This document shows, piece after piece, positions 1 through 7,723 of a stretch of 23,278 nt of DNA. The translations under genes were made by a program, and so were the position numbers. Position 1 is the first letter of the stretch. The number at the start of each line of letters is the position of its first letter. The DNA lies in the NCBI GenBank assembly GCA_947001705.1, contig CAMQHT010000036.1, forward strand, positions 1-23,278, given 5' to 3'. The stretch comes from an uncultured Collinsella sp. (lineage in GTDB: Bacteria > Actinomycetota > Coriobacteriia > Coriobacteriales > Coriobacteriaceae). A model generated the notes under the pieces. That model had not been told where the DNA came from and did not search any database. It saw only the letters and a list, made by a program, of their open reading frames with translations.

Positions 1-18
1 ACCGAGCCGTACGCTTAA
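1..18 (+). CDS. C-terminal end of an upstream gene (partial, unidentified)
   Basis: Reading frame 1 gives TEPYA followed by TAA at 16-18, and a strong intrinsic terminator begins 9 bases later, so a plus-strand gene probably ends here. Five residues are too few to identify the product. The frame is chosen only because its stop lies just before the terminator; frame 3 also closes, with TGA at 21-23. Confidence 0.35.
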   Translation, partial: TEPYA

Positions 19-26
19 ACTGAGAA

Positions 27-55
27 GGGGGAGGCCTCGCGGCCTCCCCCTTTTT
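27..55 (+). terminator. Strong rho-independent terminator
   Basis: A perfect 10-bp stem (GGGGGAGGCC at 27-36 with GGCCTCCCCC at 41-50) closes a TCGC tetraloop and is followed directly by TTTTT at 51-55. It ends transcription of the gene upstream of the window and separates it from coaE. Confidence 0.93.
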
Positions 56-122
56 GCGTTGTATACACGTTGTGCTTTGGGACCTAGCTCCCCCGTATGC
101 GCTCTTACTCTTTGGCTGTATT

Positions 123-153
123 TTGAGTCCTTCTAGTGTATTTGAGCGATAAT
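123..153 (+). promoter_or_regulatory. Candidate promoter for the coaE operon
   Basis: TTGAGT at 123-128 resembles a -35 box and GATAAT at 148-153 a -10 box (5 of 6 consensus bases). The 19-bp spacer is slightly long. It lies between the upstream terminator and the coaE ribosome binding site, about 30 bases before the start codon, which is the expected position. Confidence 0.45.
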
Positions 154-181
154 TACTCGCATTGGCGTTAGGGAGGGCTTG

Positions 182-823
182 ATGTTTACCGTATTTGTCT
201 TGGGCAATATTGCTTCGGGTAAGTCGACAGCCTGCCGCTATTTCGAATCTTGTGGCGCTATGCTTATCGATCTGGATGAGCTTGCAAAATCTCTGTATGT
301 GCCGGGCTCTGATATCGTCAATACTCTCGCGGATGAATTCGGTTGGGACATTTTGGATGAGGAAGGCGGCATTCGCCGCAGCATCCTCGCTTCTCGAGCT
401 TTCGCTTCTCCTGATTCGGTCGCACGGCTCAATGGCATCGTGCATCCCGTTCTGATTGAACAGCTTTCGCTTAGGATTCTCGATCCGGTTTGTTGTACGG
501 TTTCATCTCCCCGTTATCCCTTTGCGGTGGTCGAGGTTTCTGCTCCGACTGGTTTTGAGGATGCATTTGGCTTGGCTGATGAAATTCTGGTCATCAGCGC
601 CCCTTTGTCAGTTCGTCGCGAGCGCGCTATTCAACGTGGCATGGAGCCATCTGATTTCGATGCCCGTTCTGCTTGTCAGCCCGATGAGTCTGCGCTGTGC
701 AATCTCGCTACTACGGTGATTGATAATGCCGCAGGCGATAATTCGCTCTTTGAGCAGCTTGACTCATGGCTTGCATGCCACGGGTTTATAGATACTCCGG
801 ATAAGGAGGAGGCCGATGCCTAA
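182..823 (+). CDS. coaE: Dephospho-CoA kinase
   Basis: The product phosphorylates the 3'-hydroxyl of dephospho-CoA with ATP, the last step of coenzyme A synthesis, in the cytosol. The 213-residue protein has a P-loop at residues 8-16 (GNIASGKST), an acidic DLD at 30-32 where CoaE proteins carry DAD, an LNGIVHPVL segment matching the family's IIHP motif, and a late QRGMEPSDFDAR stretch like the family's lid/substrate region. I chose ATG at 182 because GGGAGGG at 171-177 is correctly spaced for it; the in-frame TTG at 179 sits too close. It is the first gene of an apparent operon with a transglycosylase, which overlaps it by 8 bp. The sequence is rather divergent from well-known CoaE proteins (no GGIGSGKS), but the combination of motifs and length fits. 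Confidence 0.85.
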   Translation: MFTVFVLGNIASGKSTACRYFESCGAMLIDLDELAKSLYVPGSDIVNTLADEFGWDILDEEGGIRRSILASRAFASPDSVARLNGIVHPVLIEQLSLRILDPVCCTVSSPRYPFAVVEVSAPTGFEDAFGLADEILVISAPLSVRRERAIQRGMEPSDFDARSACQPDESALCNLATTVIDNAAGDNSLFEQLDSWLACHGFIDTPDKEEADA

Positions 824-1397
824 GGCACGTTTCTTTACGTGGTATCGCGTGGCGCCACTTGCCGTTGTGTTCGTCTTCGGCCTTATTTCGCTCGTCTACT
901 CGTGTGCCCCTGCTGCTTTCTTTAAGCCGCTGTATCCGATTGACTACGAGGCGTACGTAAAGCAATCGAGCATTTCGCACAATCTTGATCCGTATCTGGT
1001 GTGTGCCGTCATAAAGTCGGAATCGAATTGGGATCCCGAGGCCGAGTCGAATCAAGGCGCACAGGGCTTGATGCAGCTGATGCCCGAGACTGCCCAGGAT
1101 ATGATTGCCAAGGGTCTTGTCGATGGTAGCGAGTATTCAGCCGACAGCCTTAACGATCCCGCTACGAACATCGAGTTTGGCTGTGCGTATCTTTCGTATC
1201 TTCTAACGTATTTTAACGGGTCGACTGACAGTGCCATTGCCGCCTATAACGCCGGCATGGGCAATGTCGACGGATGGGCGCAGCAGAGCACGTCGCTTCA
1301 TAATGCAATCACCTTTCCCGAGACGCAGGCGTATCTGATTCGTGTCAATAATGCCTGGGTTCGCTACAAGACCCTCTATCCCGATCGGTTCGTATAG
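816..1397 (+). CDS. Membrane-anchored lytic transglycosylase (SLT family)
   Basis: The enzyme cleaves peptidoglycan glycan strands, forming 1,6-anhydro-muramic acid ends, outside the cytoplasmic membrane. The 193-residue protein has one N-terminal hydrophobic segment (about residues 11-29) and then a Slt70-type catalytic domain: the glutamate E69 in ESNWDPEAES is the expected catalytic acid, followed by GAQGLMQLMP (81-90), AIAAYNAGMGNV (140-151) and ETQAYLIRV (169-177). These are the four classic motifs of the SLT/MltE/YjbJ group. A cysteine at 30 after the hydrophobic segment could be read as a lipoprotein site, but the preceding residues are not a good lipobox, so I favour a signal anchor. 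The start ATG at 816 is preceded by AAGGAGGAGG (803-812). The 8-bp overlap with coaE implies translational coupling. Confidence 0.92.
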   Translation: MPKARFFTWYRVAPLAVVFVFGLISLVYSCAPAAFFKPLYPIDYEAYVKQSSISHNLDPYLVCAVIKSESNWDPEAESNQGAQGLMQLMPETAQDMIAKGLVDGSEYSADSLNDPATNIEFGCAYLSYLLTYFNGSTDSAIAAYNAGMGNVDGWAQQSTSLHNAITFPETQAYLIRVNNAWVRYKTLYPDRFV

Positions 1398-1448
1398 GAC
1401 TATGCCTGCCGCCTGCGTATACTGCAGATATATGAGTTAGGAGTATCC

Positions 1449-3689
1449 ATGGCGGAATTTGAAGTTGAGCGTGTTGGAGGAGAGCTTAAACGTTTTGGCG
1501 TTGAGGGCTCCGAGGTGCCGTTTAAGGTCGTGTCTCCATACGAGCCCGCTGGTTCCCAGCCTAAGGCCATTGAGTCGCTTGTGCAGGGCGTGAGGGATGG
1601 AGATCGCTATCAGGTTTTGCAGGGCGTGACTGGTTCGGGCAAGACCTTCACGATGGCTAAGACTATTGAGGCCCTGGGGAAGCCGACGCTGGTTATGGCT
1701 CCCAATAAAACGCTTGCCGCTCAGCTCGCGAGCGAGCTCAAGGAATTCTTCCCTGACAACGCCGTGGTCTATTTTGTGTCGTACTACGATTACTATCAAC
1801 CCGAAGCGTATGTGCCGCAAAGCGATACGTATATCGAGAAGGATTCCTCGATTAACGAAGAGGTCGAGATGCTGCGACATCAGGCGACTGCATCACTGCT
1901 ATCTCGACGCGATGTGATCGTCGTCGCATCGGTCTCGTGTATCTATGGCATTGGCTCTCCCGAGGACTATGCGGGCCTAGCTCCGAACGTCGACAAGAAG
2001 GTGCCGCTCGAGCGCGATGACTTTATCCATGCACTTATCGACATTCAATATGATCGCAATGACTATGACCTGGCACGCGGCACGTTCCGCGTGCGCGGCG
2101 ATGTTGTCGACGTGTATCCGCCCTATGCCGAGCATCCGTTGCGGTTTGAGTTCTTTGGCGACGAGGTCGAGCTGATTGCCGAGATTGACGAGGTCACCGG
2201 AGAGATGCTGCGTGAGTACGAGGCCATTCCCGTGTGGCCGGCCTCGCACTACGTGACTGAGAAGCCGAAGGTCAAAGCGGCTCTGAAATCAATCAGTGAA
2301 GAGTGCGAGAAGCGTGTGGCCGAGCTCAAGGCGACTGATAAGCTGCTCGAGGCACAGCGTCTGCAGCAGCGCACCGACTATGATCTTGAGATGCTCGAGA
2401 CGATGGGCTTTTGCAACGGCATCGAGAACTACTCGCGTCATCTGGACGGTCGCAAGCCGGGTGAGCCGCCGTTTACCCTGATTGATTACTTTCCCAAGGA
2501 TATGCTCTGCATCATCGATGAGAGCCATGTAACGGTGCCGCAGATCCGCGGCATGCACGAAGGCGACCGCTCGCGTAAGGTCACGCTGGTGGAGCATGGT
2601 TTTCGTCTGCCTTCGGCACTCGATAACCGCCCGCTTCGTTTTGATGAGTTTGAGGCGAGGATTCCCCAGTTCATCTACGTCTCGGCTACGCCGGGCGACT
2701 ATGAGTTGCGCGTGAGTCAAAACGACGTTGAGCAGATCATTCGTCCGACCGGCCTGCTTGATCCCAAGATCGACGTTCGTCCTGTCCGAGGTCAGATTGA
2801 CGATCTTGAGGACGAGATTCGCGAGCGCGTGGCCCGCAAGGAGCGCGTGCTGGTGACCACGCTCACCAAGCGCATGGCCGAGGACCTGACCGACCATCTG
2901 CTTGATGCCGGCATTAAGGTCAACTACATGCACTCCGATACAGCGACGATGGACCGTGTCGAGATCCTGCGAACGTTGCGCGAGGGAAAGATCGATGTTC
3001 TCGTTGGCATCAACCTGCTCCGCGAGGGTCTAGACCTTCCCGAGGTCTCGCTGGTGGCAATTCTCGACGCTGACAAGGAAGGCTTCTTGCGCAACCGTCG
3101 TTCGTTGATTCAGACGATTGGCCGTGCGGCCCGTAATGCCGACGGCGAGGTCATCATGTATGCAGACGTTGTGACCGATTCGATGAAAGAAGCCATCGAG
3201 GAGACGCAGCGCCGTCGCGAGATTCAGATGGCATATAACGAAGAGCATGGCATTGTGCCCCAGACGGTCCGCAAGGCCATTAACGACATTTCGAGTTTTA
3301 TTGCCGAGGCCGAAAAAACCGTGGGTTCCAAGGGACGCTCGAAGGGCGACTCTCTTGGCCATGGTGCATTCTATACGCCCGATGAGTCGGGCGAGGGCGG
3401 CGTGCCGGAAACGGTGGCGCCCGAGCAGGCACTTGCGGAGCAGTTGGAAGAACTGCCGCATGACGAGCTTGTGCGGATTGTCGAAACCATGGAAGAGGAT
3501 ATGCGTAACGCTTCTGCCGCCATGGACTTTGAGGAGGCGGCGCGCCTGCGCGATGCCGTCGTTCAGATTCGGGCGATGCTCGAGGGTGCGTCTGAGGACG
3601 AGACGATCGAGCGCTTACGTTCGCAGGCCCGCAAGGGTTCCACGTTCGCATCGGGCAGAAAACGCCAGGGTACACGGTTTAAGAAATAG
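1449..3689 (+). CDS. uvrB: Excinuclease ABC subunit B
   Basis: UvrB is the damage-verifying helicase-like subunit of UvrABC nucleotide excision repair; it is loaded by UvrA and recruits UvrC. The 746-residue protein has Walker A GVTGSGKT at 59-66, the damage-probing beta-hairpin YYDYYQPEAYVPQSDTY (about 112-128), a DESH helicase motif at 357-360, SATPG, the C-terminal helicase motifs (INLLREGLDLPEV, QTIGRAARN), and a C-terminal UVR domain (about 669-712, with MDFEEAARLRD) that contacts UvrC. It is longer than typical UvrB because of about 20 extra N-terminal residues and a Gly/Glu-rich linker before the UVR domain. AGGAG at 1439-1443 supports the ATG at 1449. It lies 51 bp behind the transglycosylase; TATACT at 1418-1423 could serve as a -10 of its own promoter, but I see no good -35. 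Confidence 0.98.
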   Translation: MAEFEVERVGGELKRFGVEGSEVPFKVVSPYEPAGSQPKAIESLVQGVRDGDRYQVLQGVTGSGKTFTMAKTIEALGKPTLVMAPNKTLAAQLASELKEFFPDNAVVYFVSYYDYYQPEAYVPQSDTYIEKDSSINEEVEMLRHQATASLLSRRDVIVVASVSCIYGIGSPEDYAGLAPNVDKKVPLERDDFIHALIDIQYDRNDYDLARGTFRVRGDVVDVYPPYAEHPLRFEFFGDEVELIAEIDEVTGEMLREYEAIPVWPASHYVTEKPKVKAALKSISEECEKRVAELKATDKLLEAQRLQQRTDYDLEMLETMGFCNGIENYSRHLDGRKPGEPPFTLIDYFPKDMLCIIDESHVTVPQIRGMHEGDRSRKVTLVEHGFRLPSALDNRPLRFDEFEARIPQFIYVSATPGDYELRVSQNDVEQIIRPTGLLDPKIDVRPVRGQIDDLEDEIRERVARKERVLVTTLTKRMAEDLTDHLLDAGIKVNYMHSDTATMDRVEILRTLREGKIDVLVGINLLREGLDLPEVSLVAILDADKEGFLRNRRSLIQTIGRAARNADGEVIMYADVVTDSMKEAIEETQRRREIQMAYNEEHGIVPQTVRKAINDISSFIAEAEKTVGSKGRSKGDSLGHGAFYTPDESGEGGVPETVAPEQALAEQLEELPHDELVRIVETMEEDMRNASAAMDFEEAARLRDAVVQIRAMLEGASEDETIERLRSQARKGSTFASGRKRQGTRFKK

Positions 3690-3692
3690 CGA

Positions 3693-3735
3693 ACAGGCCC
3701 CGAGTTCCCTGTGGAGCTCGGGGCCTGTGTCTTTT
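3693..3735 (+). terminator. Intrinsic terminator after uvrB
   Basis: ACAGGCCCCGAG at 3693-3704 is perfectly complementary to CTCGGGGCCTGT at 3717-3728 (12-bp stem), followed by GTCTTTT. It starts 4 bases after the uvrB stop. The convergent minus-strand gene ends at 3755, so the hairpin may also help stop transcription from that side, although there is no good T-run in that direction. Confidence 0.9.
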
Positions 3736-3754
3736 GCGCGCTGGAATTCGTGCG

Positions 3755-5395
3755 TTAGAGGTCCGCGATCAGGGCTTCGGCACAACGGATGCCGTCGGTG
3801 GCCGCGCTCATGATGCCGCCAGCATATCCAGCTCCCTCACCACAAGGGTAGAGGCCCGGGGTCGACACGGCATGGCACGTTCGGTCTCGGGTGACAGTGA
3901 CAGGTGAGCTCGAACGAGTCTCCACGCCGGTAAGAACGGCATCGGGACGGTCGTAGCCTCGTAGCTTTTTTCCGAGTAGGGGAAGTCCCAGGCGGAGCGA
4001 CTCGACGATATGCTGCGGCAGGGCTTCGTCAATTGCCGTCCAGGTCACACCGAGCGGATAGGTGGGCTTTACCTTTCCGGGCGCCTTGCTGGCGCGTCCT
4101 GCGAGGAAATCTCCGACGAGTTGTGCCGGTGCGTTCCAGTTGGAACCGCCCAGGCGATAGGCGGCCGCCTCGCAGGCACGCTGGAGCTCGATGCCGGCGA
4201 GCGGGTCATCGTTGGGAAGGTCCTCAGGCGTGACGTTTACGAGCAAGGCGGCATTTGCGTTGCGTCCGTCGCGGGCATTGAGGCTAGCGCCGTTGACGCA
4301 CAGGTGGCCCTGCTCGGAAGAGGCGGCGACAACCTGTCCGCCGGGGCACATGCAAAACGAGAACACGCTGCGGCCGTTGGGAAGATGGGCGACGAGCTTG
4401 TAGGGGGCTGCTCCGAGGGCAGGATGTCCCGCCAAGGCTCCATATTGGGCTCGGTCGATGTCGCGCTGCGGATGCTCGATGCGAACGCCCATGGCAAAGG
4501 TCTTTTGTGCGAGGGCCACGTTGTGGTCCTTAAGGAGCTCAAAAATATCGCGAGCAGAATGCCCGCAGGCGAGGATGAGGTGCTTTGTCTCAATTGGCTC
4601 GTAAGCGGCGTCTTGGGACGATTGGACATCGATACCGGTGATGGCGCCAGACGCGTCGATGCGAATGTCGACGAGCTTTGTTCGATAACGGACGACACCT
4701 CCGAGCTGCTCGATGCGCTGGGATATAGCGGTGACAACCGTGGGAAGGATGTCAGAGCCAATGTGCGGCTTGGCATCCCACAGAATATCGCGGGGCGCGC
4801 CCGCCTCGACGAAGGTTTCGAGGATAAGGCGATGGGCGGGATTTTTGGTTCCCGTATTGAGCTTGCCGTCCGAGAAGGTCCCCGCGCCGCCCAGGCCAAA
4901 CTGGATATTGCTCTCGGGGTCGAGGATGCGCTCCTTTAGAAAGAGATTGATCGCATGCGAGCGGCGAAATGCTGGGTCGCCGCGCTCGATGAGCAAGGGC
5001 TTAAGACCCGCTTCGGCAAGGGTGAGCGCAGCGAAAAGGCCAGCGCATCCGGCGCCGACAACGACAGGGCATTCTTGAGGTGCGTCGGAGACGGGGGAGG
5101 GGAATGAAGACCCATCGTCTTCTATCGCGCGTACGCGCGAGCGGTCACGTTCGGAAACGCTGTCGACCGCTTCTCGCTCGAGGTGGGGACTGGTCAGCTC
5201 AACACGAAAGCTCAGGATAAAATGGACGTCTCGTTTTTTGCGAGCGTCGATTGACTTGCGGTGGAGCTCGATGGACTTGATCTCGGAGTCCTTGCAACGT
5301 AGGACGCGCTTGGCGACTCGCTTGCCAACAATGAGGCAGGCATTTTCATCGCCGACTTCATCGAGCGAAGCGTTGACTTGGGTGATTTCGATCAT
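3755..5395 (-). CDS. FAD-dependent dehydrogenase of the COG2509 type (uncharacterised)
   Basis: This is a 546-residue NAD(P)/FAD-dependent oxidoreductase; the physiological substrate of the family is unknown to me. The N-terminal about 105 residues form the extra domain typical of this family (RKSIDARKKRDVHFI at about 46-60). A Rossmann FAD-binding motif VVGAGCAGL follows at 112-120, with an ERGD acidic end at 137-140, then the family signature NIQFGLGGAGTFSDGKL, and a C-terminal GLYPCGEGAGYAGGI segment that closes the FAD site. I chose ATG at 5395 rather than the upstream in-frame start at 5518. The chosen start has an AAGGAGA site just upstream (about 5402-5408), whereas the longer form would run across the neighbouring gene's stop and a hairpin. 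It is last in a minus-strand run behind an HI0933-type flavoprotein and Mrp. Confidence 0.9.
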   Translation of the reverse strand: MIEITQVNASLDEVGDENACLIVGKRVAKRVLRCKDSEIKSIELHRKSIDARKKRDVHFILSFRVELTSPHLEREAVDSVSERDRSRVRAIEDDGSSFPSPVSDAPQECPVVVGAGCAGLFAALTLAEAGLKPLLIERGDPAFRRSHAINLFLKERILDPESNIQFGLGGAGTFSDGKLNTGTKNPAHRLILETFVEAGAPRDILWDAKPHIGSDILPTVVTAISQRIEQLGGVVRYRTKLVDIRIDASGAITGIDVQSSQDAAYEPIETKHLILACGHSARDIFELLKDHNVALAQKTFAMGVRIEHPQRDIDRAQYGALAGHPALGAAPYKLVAHLPNGRSVFSFCMCPGGQVVAASSEQGHLCVNGASLNARDGRNANAALLVNVTPEDLPNDDPLAGIELQRACEAAAYRLGGSNWNAPAQLVGDFLAGRASKAPGKVKPTYPLGVTWTAIDEALPQHIVESLRLGLPLLGKKLRGYDRPDAVLTGVETRSSSPVTVTRDRTCHAVSTPGLYPCGEGAGYAGGIMSAATDGIRCAEALIADL

Positions 5396-5413
5396 CGAGG
5401 TCTCCTTAGAGGC

Positions 5414-5446
5414 AAGAAAGAGGCCGTCCGGTATCCCAGACGGCCC
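5414..5446 (-). terminator. Terminator or attenuator hairpin between two flavoprotein genes
   Basis: On the minus strand, GGCCGTC (5445-5439) pairs perfectly with GACGGCC (5428-5422), with extra G-C pairs possible in the loop. It is followed by the pyrimidine tract TCTTTCTT (5421-5414). It lies after the stop of the HI0933-type gene and only a few bases before the ribosome binding site of the COG2509 gene, so it either terminates the upstream transcript or acts as an attenuator in the downstream leader. Confidence 0.75.
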
Positions 5447-5459
5447 GAATGCGTTTTTG

Positions 5460-5465
5460 ATTATA
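5460..5465 (-). promoter_or_regulatory. Candidate -10 box for the COG2509 gene
   Basis: The minus strand reads a perfect TATAAT at 5465-5460, 10 bases past the stop codon of the upstream gene. No convincing -35 hexamer lies at the usual distance. If it is used, the transcript would start near 5453 and include the 5414-5446 hairpin in a leader of about 60 nt. Confidence 0.35.
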
Positions 5466-5475
5466 GACTGCGCGG

Positions 5476-6747
5476 CTACAGGCTGCTTGCAGCGCGAATG
5501 CCCGAGAGCCATGCCCACGCAAGGTTAAAGCCTCCGCAATCGGCGTCGATGTCGAGCGCTTCGCCGCAGACGTAAAGCGGGGCGTCGACAACGCTGCGCG
5601 CGCGTAGGCTGGGTGTTGAGATGCTCTCGACAGATATGCCACCACGCGTGACCTGCGCCGAGCGCTCCTCGGCTGTTCCCTCGACGAGCAACTTAAAGTG
5701 CTTGAGGATCGAGACCAGGTGGATGACATCGTTGGAGCCTGGATGGCACTGCTCAACCGCTGTGCAGACGACGCGGGAGAGTTGCGGGGCGAGCATGCCG
5801 TCGAGCCAACGGGGATCGCGGGGCGAAAAGCAGCCGAGCAGCTCAACGCGCCGGTTGAGCATATCGAGCAGCTCGTCTTTGGAGAGGTCGGGGAAAACGT
5901 CGAGCAAGATCGTATCGCCGTGCTGGATACGACGGGAGAGGTTGAAGACAGCGACGCCCGAGATACCGAAGGTTCGAAACAGGACTTCACCGTCTTCGTG
6001 CCAGAGCTCATTATGATTGCGGGCGAGCGTCAAGCGGGCGCGGACGCGCAGGCCATCCAACGTCTTGAGTGCCGCCCGATCGCCGACGACCGTTGCCGAT
6101 ACGGGGCAGAGGATGGGGCGCAGCGAAGTGAGGGGGAGGCGAAACGTATCGGCGATACCGGTGGGGTTGCCACCCGTGGCGATAATTACGGTATGTGCCT
6201 GCAGGGCCTCGTTCTTGCGAGGGACATCGGCGAGCGCTTTCCGAAGCGAGCGGAGCTCCGATTTTCGGTCGTCGTGCTTTTTTGCCTTGAGTGCCCGCGC
6301 TGGACGGTCTATTTGGAGTGTCCAGCCTTCGGAAGCTTTGTGCGCCGAGGCAACGTTGGCTCCGCAGATTAAGGTGATACCTAGGCGGTCGCAAACGTTG
6401 AGAAGCGCGTCGCGCACCGATTCGGCGCGAAGGGAGCGCGGGTACAGTCGGCCTTCCTCGGAGGTTGTCATGATGCCCAGCGAGGAGAAGAAACCCATAA
6501 GCTCTTGTTCGGGTTGGGGGCCCATGACAGATTCGACGAATGCGGGGTGGTTATACCGCTGAGGATCAATCGATTCGTTGGAGAGGTTGCAGCGGCCGTT
6601 ACCGGTCGCAAGGAGCTTAAGGCCGCAGGCGACATCGCGCTCAACGATGCAGACGCTTTTGCCAGCACGTGCGGCCGTAATGGCGGCGGCGAGGCCTGAA
6701 GCCCCGCCGCCGATTACCAGGACGTCATAGAAGGCGCTCGTGTTCAC
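5476..6747 (-). CDS. HI0933/BaiN-family NAD(P)/FAD-dependent flavoprotein
   Basis: The 423-residue protein belongs to the HI0933 (COG2081) flavoprotein family. Members bind FAD and are mostly uncharacterised, though one (BaiN) has been tied to bile acid reduction in clostridia. It begins at once with a dinucleotide-binding fold, VIGGGASGLAA (about residues 11-21), an ERD acidic turn, and the family signature GLKLLATGNGRCNLSN. It ends with LYVCGEALDIDADCGGFNLAWAWLSG, the conserved C-terminal FAD contact. The start is GTG at 6747, directly adjacent to the TAA of the Mrp gene (6750-6748); the FAD fold starts so early that no later start is possible. The zero-base gap implies translational coupling with Mrp. 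No bai genes are nearby, so a bile acid role should not be assumed. Confidence 0.9.
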   Translation of the reverse strand: MNTSAFYDVLVIGGGASGLAAAITAARAGKSVCIVERDVACGLKLLATGNGRCNLSNESIDPQRYNHPAFVESVMGPQPEQELMGFFSSLGIMTTSEEGRLYPRSLRAESVRDALLNVCDRLGITLICGANVASAHKASEGWTLQIDRPARALKAKKHDDRKSELRSLRKALADVPRKNEALQAHTVIIATGGNPTGIADTFRLPLTSLRPILCPVSATVVGDRAALKTLDGLRVRARLTLARNHNELWHEDGEVLFRTFGISGVAVFNLSRRIQHGDTILLDVFPDLSKDELLDMLNRRVELLGCFSPRDPRWLDGMLAPQLSRVVCTAVEQCHPGSNDVIHLVSILKHFKLLVEGTAEERSAQVTRGGISVESISTPSLRARSVVDAPLYVCGEALDIDADCGGFNLAWAWLSGIRAASSL

Positions 6748-7578
6748 TTAGGCCTCGTCGGTCTCGTGCGGGGTAATAGCCTCGACGGCAGAGACTGCCT
6801 TGGGCAACATGCCATCGGGCAGCGCGGTCTCGACCTCGCCCTTATCGCAGGCCTCGGCGAGTGACGGATTGATGGGAAGCGTGCCCAAGATGTCGAGGTT
6901 ATAGCGCTCTGCGACCTCGGGGAGCTTGCTCTTGCCAAAGACCTCGATCTTCTTGCCGCAGTCGGGGCACTCAATATAGCTCATGTTTTCGACGATGCCC
7001 AGAATGGGGACGTTCATCTTCTCGGCCATGTTGACCGCCTTGGCGACGATCATCGAGACCAGATCCTGCGGGCTCGTGACGATGACGATGCCGTCGACGG
7101 GCAGTGACTGGAAGACGGTGAGCGCGACGTCGCCTGTTCCCGGAGGCATGTCGACCAGCAGGTAGTCGATGGGGCCCCACGAGGTCTCGCTCCAGAACTG
7201 CCTAATGGCGCCTGCGATGACCGGACCGCGCCAAAGGACGGGGTCGGTCTCGTTTTGGAGCAGAAGGTTGGAGCTCATGACCTTGACGCCGTGCTCGGAG
7301 ATTTCAGGCAGCATGAGGTTGCCAAGGGCATGGACGTGGCGTCCGCTCATACCGAACATCTTGGGGATAGAGGGACCGGTGATGTCGGCATCGAGGACGC
7401 CGACCTTGTGGCCGTGACGGGCAAGCTCGGTGGCGATGGCACCGGTGACAAACGACTTGCCGACACCGCCCTTGCCGGAAAGCACGGCGATGACGCGTTT
7501 GACCTCGGACAGCGTATTCTCCTCAAATTGCGACGGCGACGTTTGTCCGTCGGCGGCCTGTGCGTGCTCGCAACCCAT
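6748..7578 (-). CDS. Mrp/NBP35 (ApbC)-type iron-sulfur cluster carrier ATPase
   Basis: Proteins of this family bind and transfer [4Fe-4S] clusters in the cytosol as dimers. The 276-residue product has the deviant Walker A GKGGVGKS at 35-42, the switch-like LDADITGPSIPKMFG (about 62-76), MPPGTGDVALT (144-154), and the cluster-binding CPDC (C204, C207) after the NMSYIE motif. It lacks the N-terminal DUF59 domain of long Mrp proteins and starts instead with a short MGCEH tail. The chosen ATG at 7578 is preceded by AAAGGAG with good spacing; the longer in-frame start at 7635 would overlap a promoter-like sequence and has no such site. The HI0933-type flavoprotein follows without a gap, so this ATPase may service Fe-S proteins linked to those redox genes, but that is only inference. 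Confidence 0.95.
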   Translation of the reverse strand: MGCEHAQAADGQTSPSQFEENTLSEVKRVIAVLSGKGGVGKSFVTGAIATELARHGHKVGVLDADITGPSIPKMFGMSGRHVHALGNLMLPEISEHGVKVMSSNLLLQNETDPVLWRGPVIAGAIRQFWSETSWGPIDYLLVDMPPGTGDVALTVFQSLPVDGIVIVTSPQDLVSMIVAKAVNMAEKMNVPILGIVENMSYIECPDCGKKIEVFGKSKLPEVAERYNLDILGTLPINPSLAEACDKGEVETALPDGMLPKAVSAVEAITPHETDEA

Positions 7579-7633
7579 GTATGACTCCTTTGTATATGTT
7601 GGGGCCGGGGCCCCGTGATGTGACACGAGCGTC

Positions 7634-7663
7634 ATTGTACCCTCGTTTGCGAGCGGGAGTCAT
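7634..7663 (-). promoter_or_regulatory. Candidate promoter for mrp
   Basis: On the minus strand ATGACT (7663-7658) and TACAAT (7639-7634, 5 of 6 consensus bases) are separated by 18 bp. The spacer contains the inverted repeat CTCG-CAAA-CGAG flanked by CCC and GGG, which could be an operator. The start codon lies about 55 bases downstream. Confidence 0.45.
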
Positions 7664-7723
7664 TTACGATGCATTTGGGCCGAGCGTGCTTGCAATACGA
7701 TGGGTCCAAGCGAATGGGCGGGC

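Noticed and set aside
4010..4939. A 309-codon plus-strand open frame opposite the COG2509 gene
   Set aside because: The minus strand has the FAD-binding motifs and family signatures; the plus-strand translation has none and no ribosome site.
5476..6747. Bile acid reductase (BaiN) function for the HI0933-type flavoprotein
   Set aside because: The family is broad, and no bai operon genes are nearby. Family membership alone does not support this substrate.
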